From Cohnella candidum (GTDB lineage Bacteria > Bacillota > Bacilli > Paenibacillales > Paenibacillaceae), in assembly GCF_003713065.1 (NCBI RefSeq), contig NZ_CP033433.1:3163001-3227000 (forward strand): a stretch of DNA of 64,000 bases, in the 5' to 3' direction. Positions 45,298 through 54,015 of the stretch are shown in pieces; the stretch's first letter is position 1, and every line of letters begins with the position of its first letter. A model generated the notes under the pieces. The model did no database searches and was not told where the DNA came from. It saw only the letters and a program-made list of their open reading frames with translations. A program made the position numbers and the translations under genes.

Positions 45298-46713
45298 TCA
45301 AGGAAGAACGACATAGTCGATGTTGACCGCACTGTCCCCTGCATCGCGCTGCAGACGGATCGTTGCTCCCCACGGAATGCTTACGGAGACCGTTTTCGTC
45401 GAATAGGTACCGGTCCAAGCCCCCGTCGAAGTAAATGCAATGTCCTGAACATGCGCGCCGTTCACGTACAAGCTGAGCTGGTTGTTGCCCACGCAGGCAT
45501 AGCGGATTTGCAGCGACGTGCCTTTCTTGCTGTTGAAGAACGCCACCGCGTCTCCCGTTGCGTCGAGCCCCTTCACGCCCGCCCCGCCGGAAGCCGGAGC
45601 ATCGGCATACGTAACGGCATGCCCGTATTTGCTGGCATTCTCCCCTTCAACCTTGCCGCTGATCGGATAGTCCAGCGCCCAGTCCATCAGCGCGGTCGGA
45701 TTTCCTTCTTCCTTCAGCAGGTTATACCCGAAGTACAAGCTGCCTTTGACATTCGTATAATTGCTCTTATAGAAGTTAGTCGTCGCCTTGAGCGCCTTTG
45801 CCTTCGCCGCCTTCGTCTTGACGAGGCCCGCCGTCTGGTTCGGATTGACGCCGCCATTGAATTCGGACGTATGGAAGCCGTATTCGATAATCGCCGGCTT
45901 GCCGCTGTATTGCGATTGGAATTTCGTCATGCCTTGCGCAAGTCTCGTCTGGTTGATCAGCACCGAATCCGAAGCCGTTTCATCCGGCGGAGACGAAGCG
46001 GGGTAGCTGTAATTGTTGAAAAAGTAACCGTCAGCGTTCGAGCCCGTGTAGGAAGGAATATCGTAGGTGAAATCCCAACCGTAGAAAACGCTCAAATACA
46101 GCTTGCCGGTAGAGAAGCCGAGCCCGGCCAGCTTCGTTCTCATCTTCGATACGATGGCCGAAGCGTAGCTCACCTGACGCGTCTTGGATTCCGATGAGCT
46201 GATGCCGCCGCTGAATCTTCCTTGAACGGCAGGGTCGTCTACCGGCATGTTCAGCGCGAAGTAAGCGACCGCTCCTCTCTTGCTTGCGCCGGCCACATCC
46301 GTGATGAGTGAGTTATAGTGGTTGATCACCGAATCCGCATCCGAATCGTTGAACGCGAAGGTGCTGCCGTCATACCACTCCAGGCGCACAACAGCCTGCA
46401 TGCCAAGCTGGCTAAGCGTACTGAACAACAAGTCCCGGTCGCTTTGGCTGATGTTCTCTAGTCCGTACAGGTTCAGCGTATTGATGTTGTACTCGCTCTT
46501 CATGATCGGCAGATCGTGCGCGATTCTAGCCGCCGTGTCTTGGCCGGGGTTAAGCTCATATTCGGCGCCTTGAATCCACGTGCCAGGCGCGACATAGGAG
46601 CTGTAGGGCGTCATGCTGCTGACCGCATAGGCTGCAGGTACCGGGCTTGCACTGAAGACGAAAGACAGAACCAAAGCAAAGGCGAGAAGCTTTACCATCC
46701 GATTCTTGTTCAT
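45298..46713 (-). CDS. secreted barrel protein with one CBM35/CBM6-like module
   Basis: A 471-residue secreted protein, a small paralogue of the N-terminal part of the giant protein that follows. Signal peptide (about 1-29, ends AYAV), barrel-like domain (about 30-340) with FALNMPVDD (about 160), LYLSVFYGWDF (about 210), DGYFFNNYSYP and IIEYGFHT (about 280), then one CBM-like module (about 345-471) opening VEGENASKYG and closing INIDYVVLP-like. No SLH repeats, so it is likely released while its paralogue stays on the surface. The Glu in IIEYGFHT sits where GH-A enzymes keep their nucleophile, while the NEP acid/base position reads NMP. Start ATG 46713 with GGAGAGG 9 nt upstream. First gene of the operon; a good cre box lies 34 bp before it. 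Confidence 0.85.
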   Translation of the reverse strand: MNKNRMVKLLAFALVLSFVFSASPVPAAYAVSSMTPYSSYVAPGTWIQGAEYELNPGQDTAARIAHDLPIMKSEYNINTLNLYGLENISQSDRDLLFSTLSQLGMQAVVRLEWYDGSTFAFNDSDADSVINHYNSLITDVAGASKRGAVAYFALNMPVDDPAVQGRFSGGISSSESKTRQVSYASAIVSKMRTKLAGLGFSTGKLYLSVFYGWDFTYDIPSYTGSNADGYFFNNYSYPASSPPDETASDSVLINQTRLAQGMTKFQSQYSGKPAIIEYGFHTSEFNGGVNPNQTAGLVKTKAAKAKALKATTNFYKSNYTNVKGSLYFGYNLLKEEGNPTALMDWALDYPISGKVEGENASKYGHAVTYADAPASGGAGVKGLDATGDAVAFFNSKKGTSLQIRYACVGNNQLSLYVNGAHVQDIAFTSTGAWTGTYSTKTVSVSIPWGATIRLQRDAGDSAVNIDYVVLP

Positions 46714-46746
46714 TCCATACACCCTCTCCAAAATTGGATATGAAAA

Positions 46747-46762
46747 ATAAATGCGCTTTCAT
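46747..46762 (-). promoter_or_regulatory. catabolite-responsive (cre) site
   Basis: Minus strand ATGAAAGCGCATTTAT matches 15 of 16 positions of WTGNAARCGNWWWCAW, 34 bp upstream of the operon start. Binding by CcpA would repress these polysaccharide genes when preferred sugars are present. Confidence 0.62.
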
Positions 46763-46798
46763 GGTGCCGTGCAGCCCGAACGATGCCCGTACTAAATA

Positions 46799-46829
46799 GA
46801 GGGGCGGCTCCTCTATTCCGCCGCCCCTC
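46799..46829 (-). terminator. rho-independent terminator of the Lpl-type importer operon
   Basis: Stem GAGGGGCGGC / GCCGCCCCTC with an 11-base loop and TATTTAG on the minus strand, 42 bp after the permease stop. Confidence 0.8.
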
Positions 46830-46870
46830 AGAAGTCATTCTATCGAATGATGATTTCAAGCCTTCCCTGC

Positions 46871-47758
46871 TTACCCTTTAACCGCGCCGACCGTAATGCC
46901 TTTAACGAAAAATTTCTGAAAGAAAGGATAGATGGCCATGATCGGCAAAATGCCCAGCACCGCAACGGCCATCTTGATCGCCGTGGAAGGAAGCCTCGCG
47001 GACAAACCGCTGCCCAAGCCGGAGGAAGCGCTGCTCATTAAGAACTGCACGTCCAGCAGCATTTTGTTCAAGAGGACCTGAATGCTGAACAAATTCTCGT
47101 CCGTAACATAATAAAGGCCGTTTAACCAATCGTTCCAATAGGACAAGCCCACGAGCAGTCCCAGGGTCGCCATGATCGGCATGGACATCGGAAGTACGAC
47201 ATGCCATAGGATTTGGGACTCGCTTCCCCCGTCTATTTTCGCGGCTTCTACGACGGCGTCGGGAACGTTCGTCGTGATGTAGGTACGCATCATGATGATG
47301 TTGAACGCCGTCAGCAGCATCCCTGGAACGATCAATGCCCATATCGTGTTTTTAATGTCGAAATACTGCGTCCACATGATATACGAGGGCACCAACCCGC
47401 CGCTGAATAACATCGTGAAGAAAATGAAAAACGAGAAAACGTTCCTTCCCGGCAAATCTTTCCTCGATAACGGATACGCCATCAAGGTCGTTAAAACGAT
47501 ATTCGCCACCGTGCCGATTACCGTTACGAGCAGGGTGACCCCATAGGCTTTGACGATCGAACTGGAATCTCTTAACAGGAACTTATACGCCGTAATGTCG
47601 ATGGACGAAGGAATAAAAGAATACCCGTTATGGATCAGCGCCTTTTCAGCCGTAATGGACGAGATGAAGAGAAGCGCGAAAGGAAGCAAGCAAGATAGCG
47701 CCAGCAGCATCATCATGAGATGCGCGAATAACTGAAAGCCTTTATTGTTGTCGACCAA
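46871..47758 (-). CDS. polysaccharide ABC transporter permease (YtcP/LplC type)
   Basis: A 295-residue membrane protein with six helices, one of two channel subunits of an Lpl-type importer. The coupling loop is VVEAAKIDGGSESQILWHVV (about 185-205), and the protein ends in FVKGITVGAVKG, typical of this group. The start is TTG at 47758 with GGAGTG about 9 nt upstream. It lies 21 bp after the partner permease gene. No ATPase gene is present in the window, as usual for importers energised by a shared MsmX-type ATPase. Last gene of the operon; terminator at 46799-46829. Confidence 0.94.
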   Translation of the reverse strand: MVDNNKGFQLFAHLMMMLLALSCLLPFALLFISSITAEKALIHNGYSFIPSSIDITAYKFLLRDSSSIVKAYGVTLLVTVIGTVANIVLTTLMAYPLSRKDLPGRNVFSFFIFFTMLFSGGLVPSYIMWTQYFDIKNTIWALIVPGMLLTAFNIIMMRTYITTNVPDAVVEAAKIDGGSESQILWHVVLPMSMPIMATLGLLVGLSYWNDWLNGLYYVTDENLFSIQVLLNKMLLDVQFLMSSASSGLGSGLSARLPSTAIKMAVAVLGILPIMAIYPFFQKFFVKGITVGAVKG

Positions 47759-47778
47759 GCCCGAATCACTCCGTTCCG

Positions 47779-48707
47779 CTAAAACAAGGCGCTGTCTTCA
47801 TCTATTTTTTTGACCGTATAATTCGCTAGGAGTACGAGGAAGAATCCGACAATGGATTGATAAAAACCGGCTGCCGACGCCATCCCTACGTTGTTCAGTT
47901 TCGTCAGTCCCCGATATACGTATGTGTCGATGGTGTTCGTGGCATCTATCAAAGCGCCGCTATTCATCGGAACCTGGTAGAATAACCCGAAATCGGAATA
48001 AAAGATTTTACTGATGCCCATCAGCGTCAAGATGACGATGATGGATTTGAGTCCCGGAAGCGTAATATGTTTCATCTGCTTCCACCGGTTCGCCCCGTCG
48101 ATGACCGCGGCTTCGTAATAAGACCTGTCGATGCCTACGAGCGTCGCATAATAAATGATGCAGCTGTAACCGAAGGATTTCCAAAGGCTTACGATCACGA
48201 GGATAAAAGGCCAGTATTTTGCAGACGAATACCAAGAAATCGGACTTACTCCCAGCGGCTGCAAAATGCTTTTGTTTACGAAACCCGATTCCGAGCTCAG
48301 AAAACCGAAAACGAGGTAGCTCACGACTACGATCGAAATCAGATGCGGAAGCAAAATGACCGTCTGATAGGACTTTCTCGCCGTATTTTGACGAATTTGG
48401 TTGAGTAACATGGCAACGCCGACCGCCATGACGGTTCCCAAGACGATAAAGGTCAAGTTGTACAAAATCGTATTTCGGGTGATCGTCCAAGCCACGTTCG
48501 TCTTAAACAGAAATTCGAAGTTTTTGAGGCCGACCCAAGGGCTGTTCCAAATCCCCAACCGATAGTTAATCTTTTTGAAAGCGATTATAAGACCGCTCAT
48601 CGGGATGTAGTTATTGATAATGATATAAATACATCCCGGGATGAGCATCAAATAGAGCGGAATATACCTGGTGAATCTATCTAGCTTTTTTTTTTGAGCA
48701 GTAACAT
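47779..48707 (-). CDS. polysaccharide ABC transporter permease (LplB type), apparently needs a frameshift
   Basis: The membrane partner of the YtcP-type permease: six helices, coupling loop YEAAVIDGANRWKQMKHITL. The uninterrupted frame starts only at TTG 48651/ATG 48648, without a ribosome binding site, and lacks the cytoplasmic N-terminus usual in the family. A strong GGAGG precedes ATG 48707, but this is in another frame: MLLLKKKS and then TAG. The missing residues (KLDRFTRYIPLYL before MLIPG) are read in the main frame just after a run of ten A (48686-48695 as T on the plus strand). A -1 shift on this run, or one extra A in the transcript, joins the ATG to the main frame and gives a normal 25-residue N-terminus. 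A sequencing error in the homopolymer is the main alternative. Confidence 0.88.
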
Positions 48708-48744
48708 GGTTACCTCCGCTTATCTTCTATCCCATTTACAACGC

Positions 48745-50268
48745 TTATTTTTTATTTGCCGCCAGCCAAGCATCAAGCTGCTTTTGCTTTTCCGCGATAA
48801 TCTTGTCGACGCCGGCCGCCTTCAATTCTTCCAAATACTTAGGCAGCGTCTTGGCAGGATCCAAGGTGCCCGTTTCCAGAGCCAGACTATACTTCGCGTC
48901 AACGTTGCTGACCATCGTGATTTCATTCGCTACGCTTTCGGCATCGAAACGGAAGCCTTTCGCCGGAGATTGGTGCGCCGATTTGTTATAGTTGTCCAGG
49001 AACTCCCACTTATCTTCGGGTTCGCCTTTCCAAATATAAGCGATCGAAGCGTTAGGCGTTGCCCAAGGAAGCGACATCCAGCCCGTATTGCTTGCATCTA
49101 CGCCTGCCGGATAGTCGATAATGCCTTTCGCTTCGTCCACCATCACGTAGTTCCGATCCTTGACGCCGTAAACGAGCAAGTTCGAAATATCGGCATTCGT
49201 ATGAGCCAGGTTCAAAAACTCGATCGCTTTTTCCGGATTTTCGCTGCCGCTCGCGAGCGACCATCCCATGCCGGAAACGTGGCCCGTAATGGAGAAAGGC
49301 TTCGTCAGTTGGATGACGGTGAATGGTTTGCCCACTTGTTTCGCGATGTCATCGACGTTGCCCGGATTCAATCCGCTGAAGCCGCCCATTACTTTTCCGG
49401 CTTTGAGCAGGCTGATTCTGCTTTCGGAATTGTTGGCGGCGTCAGGCTGGACCAAGCCGCTCTTCGCCCACTTGTACATATGGTTCACGAAGTCTTTGTA
49501 GCTGTCCGTTTCGACCATGTTGACGACTTTCGTGCTATCTCCCATGGCGTCGATGATCCCTGCGCCGGTACCTAAGTTGTCTTCCGTGTTCGGACGGTAG
49601 ACGTTCGTGAAATCCAGCCCGATCGGGTACATGTCCGGATGCAGTTCTTTCGCTTTCTTCATGATCGCTTCAAGCTGGTCGAGATTCGTCACGTCTTCCG
49701 GCTTAAAGCCGATTTCGTCGGCGATTTCCTTCAGCATGATGAAGCCGTAATTCGTCGCTTTTTCCTTTGCGGTCGGGATCGCATAGATTTCATTGTTGAT
49801 CGAAACCGCGCGACGGTCCCCTTCGCTCAGGTTTTTCAAAATGTCTTGGCCATGTGCTTCCAACAGTTTCGTCATCGGCAAAATCTGGCCGCTGTTCGCG
49901 AGCGTGTTGATATCCAGGGCGAAGGTGACGAACAGATCCATCTTTTCGCCGGACGACAGCGCCAGATTCGCCTGTTGTTGGAACGAACCGAAGCCGACTC
50001 TCGTGATGTTGACATCCACGTTGATCAGCGGTTCCGAAATCTTGTTGATGGCTTCCTCTACCGCTTTGATGTCTTCCTCTTTGCCGTCGCCAACCATCAT
50101 GAGATCGACGGTATACGGTTTCTCCGCGGCCGCGCTTTGGGAAGGCTTCGCGCTCGCGCTTTGAGCCGGTGATGCGCTTTCGGCCGACTTGTCATTCCCG
50201 CAAGCGGTAAACAATGCGGTCGACAAAGCCAGTACCGAGAGTAAAGCCAACTTCCTTTTCTGTTTCAT
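48745..50268 (-). CDS. extracellular solute-binding lipoprotein of the Lpl-type importer
   Basis: A 507-residue lipoprotein: signal MKQKRKLALLSVLALSTALF with lipobox FTAC, a Ser/Ala/Glu-rich linker (about 23-48), then a large family-1-type binding domain of the LplA/YtcQ group (about 50-507). It captures an oligosaccharide for the two permeases that follow, 38 bp downstream. Start ATG 50268 with GGGAG 11 nt upstream. It stands between the permeases and a second YesM/YesN system, the usual arrangement for sugar importers controlled by such systems. Substrate unknown, probably a product of the GH53 or barrel proteins nearby. Confidence 0.95.
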   Translation of the reverse strand: MKQKRKLALLSVLALSTALFTACGNDKSAESASPAQSASAKPSQSAAAEKPYTVDLMMVGDGKEEDIKAVEEAINKISEPLINVDVNITRVGFGSFQQQANLALSSGEKMDLFVTFALDINTLANSGQILPMTKLLEAHGQDILKNLSEGDRRAVSINNEIYAIPTAKEKATNYGFIMLKEIADEIGFKPEDVTNLDQLEAIMKKAKELHPDMYPIGLDFTNVYRPNTEDNLGTGAGIIDAMGDSTKVVNMVETDSYKDFVNHMYKWAKSGLVQPDAANNSESRISLLKAGKVMGGFSGLNPGNVDDIAKQVGKPFTVIQLTKPFSITGHVSGMGWSLASGSENPEKAIEFLNLAHTNADISNLLVYGVKDRNYVMVDEAKGIIDYPAGVDASNTGWMSLPWATPNASIAYIWKGEPEDKWEFLDNYNKSAHQSPAKGFRFDAESVANEITMVSNVDAKYSLALETGTLDPAKTLPKYLEELKAAGVDKIIAEKQKQLDAWLAANKK

Positions 50269-50351
50269 TTCCAGTAGACTCCCTTCGATCGTTTCATTCT
50301 TTTGAGCTCATCTTCATCTTAGCGGCATGCGGGTATACCGCTCTACCGAAC

Positions 50352-50445
50352 TTGTTACGGGTATTATCACTTTTAATCCGGACCTGCGCCGGATCGCGAT
50401 CGCGATTGTTGAAAATGTTACTTTCCGTTATTGGATTTGTAACTT
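50352..50445 (-). promoter_or_regulatory. putative regulated promoter of the Lpl-type importer
   Basis: On the minus strand AAGTTACA (50438-50445) and AAGTAACA (50416-50423) lie 22 bp apart, upstream of a possible -10 GATAAT (50363-50368); a third related word, GTAACAA, follows it (50352-50358). No good -35 is seen. This could be the target of the second YesN, but only one such promoter is present to compare, so support is weak. No clear terminator is seen for the regulator gene ending at 50511. Confidence 0.35.
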
Positions 50446-50510
50446 GTTCGATTCAAAACGAATACCCTCTCGCAGCCTCGCAGGCATACGGAGGGCATTC
50501 CACTTTCCCG

Positions 50511-52097
50511 TTAGCCGCGGTCCTCGGCGGGCGTGACGTTCCAGGTCTTCTTATACACTTGCGAAAAGTGGGAAAAGTTCGAGAATCCGACTTTCATGGC
50601 GATGATGCTGATCGGCAGCTTGGTCGATTTTAACATCGCTTGCGCAAGCTTCATTTTCTCCAGCACGATGAACTCTTTGAGAGACATTCCCGTTTCGGAT
50701 TTGAACAATCTGGATAAGTAGTTCGGATTCAAATAAACTTCCCGTGCGATATCCGTGCGCCGAATGTCTTGATCGATATGGTCGCGAATGTATTGGAGGA
50801 TCACGTCGACCTGGTTTTTCATTTCTTCTTCGGAGCCGGGAAACGGCTTGAAAAACTTCGTCGTATACGCGATCAATTCTTTCATGTCGTCCACATTCGT
50901 GTACGAACTTAACCCTTTCTCCAAGCTGTGCCCGTCTTGAAAAATCCGATCCAGCGGAATGTCCATCGCAGCCGCGGCCGTGTACAGCATCTGCATGAAT
51001 TGCTGATAAAACCGCTTTAAAAATTCGGCGTCGATTTTTCCTTCCGTCGCCAAACGATTCAACAACTCGCAGGCTTGGTCGCGAACGACTTCCGTATCGC
51101 CTTGCTCGAGCAGCTTGCTCCAAATTCGCATGTTCGGAATCGGGTAAGATACGGCCGGTTGTTCAGCTCGATCCTCCAAATGGAATACTTTGCTTGCGAA
51201 AGAAACATTGTCTTGCATCATCTCGAACAACAGCGCGGCCTGCTGGGGCGTATCCGAAACGGCGACTTTAGATCCGGTATAACAGGCGATGTCGCAGCCG
51301 TAATAGGAACGGTATACCTCGATCAATTTATTCAGCTGCCGCAAGACGCCCTCTTGATCGATCAGCTTCCGATCCGGGGAATATACGAGGAGCAAAAATT
51401 TTTCTTCTTCGATTTGAACGACCAACACTTGCTGGCCGTACCGCGCGAACAGCTCCGTCACGATATTGCCGATCGAAAATTTCAACATGCCGTTACGCCA
51501 GGAATCCATCGTCTCTTTCAAATGAAAGACGTCGAGCGTCACGAGATAAACGGGATCTTGCGGATTCAGCGAGACTTGAATTTGTCCGAGATCCTTGAGG
51601 AAACGCGCGCAATCTTGATATCTGCGAAAAATCCAGTCCTTGACGATGTTATCCAGCAAAATCTCTTTGTTTTGCTGAAACATTTTACCGAAAGAATAGT
51701 ATTTTTTCGTTTCGTTCTTGTGGTTGATTTTCTGGATCGCTTTTAGAATCGTATTTTCAATCGTTTCGTATCTCGCGGGTTGGAGAATATAATCGAATCC
51801 GCCTAACTGCATCGCCGTTTTGGCATAGTTGAAATCGGCATGCGCAGTCAAGAAGATGCATTCGATATCGATCTTCTGCTCGATCGTATACTGGTATAAA
51901 TTCAGTCCGCTTTCGGCCGGCATTTCGATATCGCATAACATGATATCGATGTGGCGGCTGCTTAAAATCTCCCGTGCTTCGAAAGCGTTATAGGCTTTCA
52001 GCACTTCCTTCACTCCGATTTTCGCCCAATCGATGCCGAAGAACAATCCGTTCACCACTTGCGTCTGATCATCTACGATGAGTACGTTCACGCTCAT
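50511..52097 (-). CDS. response regulator, YesN type (REC + AraC-type HTH)
   Basis: A 528-residue response regulator. REC domain (about 1-120) with the phospho-acceptor Asp in DIMLCDIEMPAESG (about 55) and Thr in IFLTAHADF; a long central region (about 130-410); AraC-type double helix-turn-helix at the C-terminus (about 425-525, including IRRTDIAREVYLNPNYLSRL and ISIIAMKVGFSNFSHFSQVY). The ATG at 52097 overlaps the kinase stop by 4 bp, so the pair is translationally coupled. It probably activates the Lpl-type importer operon just downstream. Confidence 0.95.
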   Translation of the reverse strand: MSVNVLIVDDQTQVVNGLFFGIDWAKIGVKEVLKAYNAFEAREILSSRHIDIMLCDIEMPAESGLNLYQYTIEQKIDIECIFLTAHADFNYAKTAMQLGGFDYILQPARYETIENTILKAIQKINHKNETKKYYSFGKMFQQNKEILLDNIVKDWIFRRYQDCARFLKDLGQIQVSLNPQDPVYLVTLDVFHLKETMDSWRNGMLKFSIGNIVTELFARYGQQVLVVQIEEEKFLLLVYSPDRKLIDQEGVLRQLNKLIEVYRSYYGCDIACYTGSKVAVSDTPQQAALLFEMMQDNVSFASKVFHLEDRAEQPAVSYPIPNMRIWSKLLEQGDTEVVRDQACELLNRLATEGKIDAEFLKRFYQQFMQMLYTAAAAMDIPLDRIFQDGHSLEKGLSSYTNVDDMKELIAYTTKFFKPFPGSEEEMKNQVDVILQYIRDHIDQDIRRTDIAREVYLNPNYLSRLFKSETGMSLKEFIVLEKMKLAQAMLKSTKLPISIIAMKVGFSNFSHFSQVYKKTWNVTPAEDRG

Positions 52098-53815
52098 GCT
52101 CTCCTCGTCGTTTCATTTGTGCGGTACGGAATGAAAATATCGATGCATGCGCCGTTTGACGTGCTGAACAAAAAAGTGCTCTTATTTTGGAAAATCACGC
52201 TGCATCTTCGGATGACGTTTAAAATCCCGACATTTTCCTTCGACGCATAGGAATTCGGGTCATTCAACAAAGCCAGCATTTCGTCCGGGAAACCGCTCCC
52301 ATTATCCATAATCGTGAGATTCGCGAATTTCTCGTCACCGTTATCAAGCAGGCTCGCTTTGATCGAAATGATCAGTTGCTTATGGATCGAAACGACATGT
52401 TTGATGGAATTCTCCACGAACGTTAAGAGAGAAACCGGCGGAATCCGGAAATCCTTTAAACGCTCGTCCACATTCACTCTACAAATCAGCTCGTAGGACG
52501 AACTCATTTGCTGCAGTTCAATATAATTCTGAACGTTGGCTATTTCATCTTCGAGAGGGATCAAGGAGTCGTTCTCTTGGAACATATAGCGTAAATGGCG
52601 CGACAAGAGGAGGATCATTTCCTGAATTTGACCGTATTTTTTCTGTTCTGCCATCCCGAACAGGTTTTTGAGGACATTCAAGTAAAAATGCGGTTTGATC
52701 TGATTTTGCAAAAATTGAAGCTCGGCCTGCTGCTTCTTCATCTCTTTCTCGTAGCTCTCGATTTTCAAATCCTTGATTTCAGTCATCATTTCATTAAAGG
52801 TGTTGCTCATTTGCCTGAATTCGTTGACTCCCGAGCTCGTATTCATCGTTGCGTTCAGATGTCCGTTTTTGATCTTCTTCATCGTGGCCATCATTCGCTT
52901 AAGCGGCTTAAAGTAAGAACGCTCCAGCAACAGGAACGAGACGAACATCAGCAATAAGATGAACACCGAACCGACCAAGAAGGCGATCTGAACCGTGTCC
53001 AAATAGAATAGAAGCCCTCGGTACGGGATTATGTATATATAGGTTAACCGGGTTGAAGCCGAATCGTTTTGCACCACGAAGTACTTTTGGGGACTGCCGG
53101 AAATATAGTGGGATCCGTTATGGTTCTGGATGTTAATTCCCTTTTGCTTGATCTCATCGATGGAAGTCAGGGGGATGCCTTCCTGATTGGCGAACGCGAA
53201 AAAACCGTCGCCTTGGGTTTGACTGAAGCTTTGGGGCACGATTACTTTACCGAAATCGATCATGCAAACGGTATAGGTGTCCCGGTTTCCCAATATGCGA
53301 AACAGATAGTATTTGCCGTCGATCTCATGCGGGAACCACCCGCGCGACCGGGAGTTTTCGTTCGACTCGATAACGGATTTCAAATAACTTTCGGCACCTT
53401 GCCGAATGTCATGGGAGTAGTCCTGGCTATAGGTTTTATAAAAGAGACCATTCGCTTTCGAATAGACGAACATGCCCCCGATGACTTCGTTCGTTTGGAA
53501 GTAACCCTGATATTTATTCATGAGGTCTTGCGCATAAAATTGCAGATCGATCGGATCCTGCTTAAATCTCATTTTCATGAAACTGTAATCGTTAGACACT
53601 AAATTCGACATGTACGTATCGGCGTTTTTCAGATTTTTTTCGAACGCGTTTTGATACAGCATGATCGTGTTCCGATTCGTTTGTTCGATCTTGTCGTTTA
53701 GGACGTTGACCACGTAAAAATTATAAATGGTTAACAGCAGAACAAGCGGGATGATGAAAATCATCATGATCAATACGACTTGCTTTTTCGAAGAGAGGTT
53801 CAATTTCCGAATCAA
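52094..53815 (-). CDS. sensor histidine kinase, YesM type
   Basis: A roughly 573-residue membrane kinase. First helix about 15-40, extracellular sensor (about 41-275), second helix (about 276-300), HAMP, then the kinase core with phospho-acceptor His in QIKPHFYLNVLK (compare the usual PHFLYN), N box FVENSIKH and G box DNGSGFPDEML. The frame is open to a GTG at 53872, but a TATAAT on the minus strand at 53850-53855 lies inside that extension, so the start is probably TTG at 53815 with GGTGA just upstream. The start is the least certain part of this call. Partner of the response regulator that follows; divergent from a chemoreceptor gene. Confidence 0.92.
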   Translation of the reverse strand: MIRKLNLSSKKQVVLIMMIFIIPLVLLLTIYNFYVVNVLNDKIEQTNRNTIMLYQNAFEKNLKNADTYMSNLVSNDYSFMKMRFKQDPIDLQFYAQDLMNKYQGYFQTNEVIGGMFVYSKANGLFYKTYSQDYSHDIRQGAESYLKSVIESNENSRSRGWFPHEIDGKYYLFRILGNRDTYTVCMIDFGKVIVPQSFSQTQGDGFFAFANQEGIPLTSIDEIKQKGINIQNHNGSHYISGSPQKYFVVQNDSASTRLTYIYIIPYRGLLFYLDTVQIAFLVGSVFILLLMFVSFLLLERSYFKPLKRMMATMKKIKNGHLNATMNTSSGVNEFRQMSNTFNEMMTEIKDLKIESYEKEMKKQQAELQFLQNQIKPHFYLNVLKNLFGMAEQKKYGQIQEMILLLSRHLRYMFQENDSLIPLEDEIANVQNYIELQQMSSSYELICRVNVDERLKDFRIPPVSLLTFVENSIKHVVSIHKQLIISIKASLLDNGDEKFANLTIMDNGSGFPDEMLALLNDPNSYASKENVGILNVIRRCSVIFQNKSTFLFSTSNGACIDIFIPYRTNETTRRA

Positions 53816-53849
53816 GATCTCACCGACCGTCTCTGTTGTATTGAGTCTG

Positions 53850-53855
53850 ATTATA
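53850..53855 (-). promoter_or_regulatory. -10 box of the second YesMN operon
   Basis: TATAAT on the minus strand, 35 bp before the proposed TTG start of the kinase; used to choose that start. No strong -35 is visible. Confidence 0.45.
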
Positions 53856-53959
53856 GCACCTAATCCGCGCACCGCCAGCCCCTCAAACTCCCCGGCATCC
53901 GAAACGAAAACGAGAACAAAATGAAAGAAACAGTCGAATAAATCTAAAAGAAAATCCCC

Positions 53960-53987
53960 TTGATTTAACGTAATTTAGAAATAATAG
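53960..53987 (+). promoter_or_regulatory. candidate promoter of the chemoreceptor gene
   Basis: TTGATT, a 16-bp spacer and TAATAG, 29 bp before the start at 54016. The motility-type promoter pattern is not visible, so the housekeeping sigma factor is more likely. Confidence 0.4.
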
Positions 53988-54015
53988 ATATGGGTTTCAA
54001 GGGGAGTCTTGTCCA

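Noticed and set aside
53816..53872. Upstream GTG start of the second YesM kinase
   Set aside because: A TATAAT on the coding strand lies within this stretch, so it is probably untranscribed; kept only as an alternative start.
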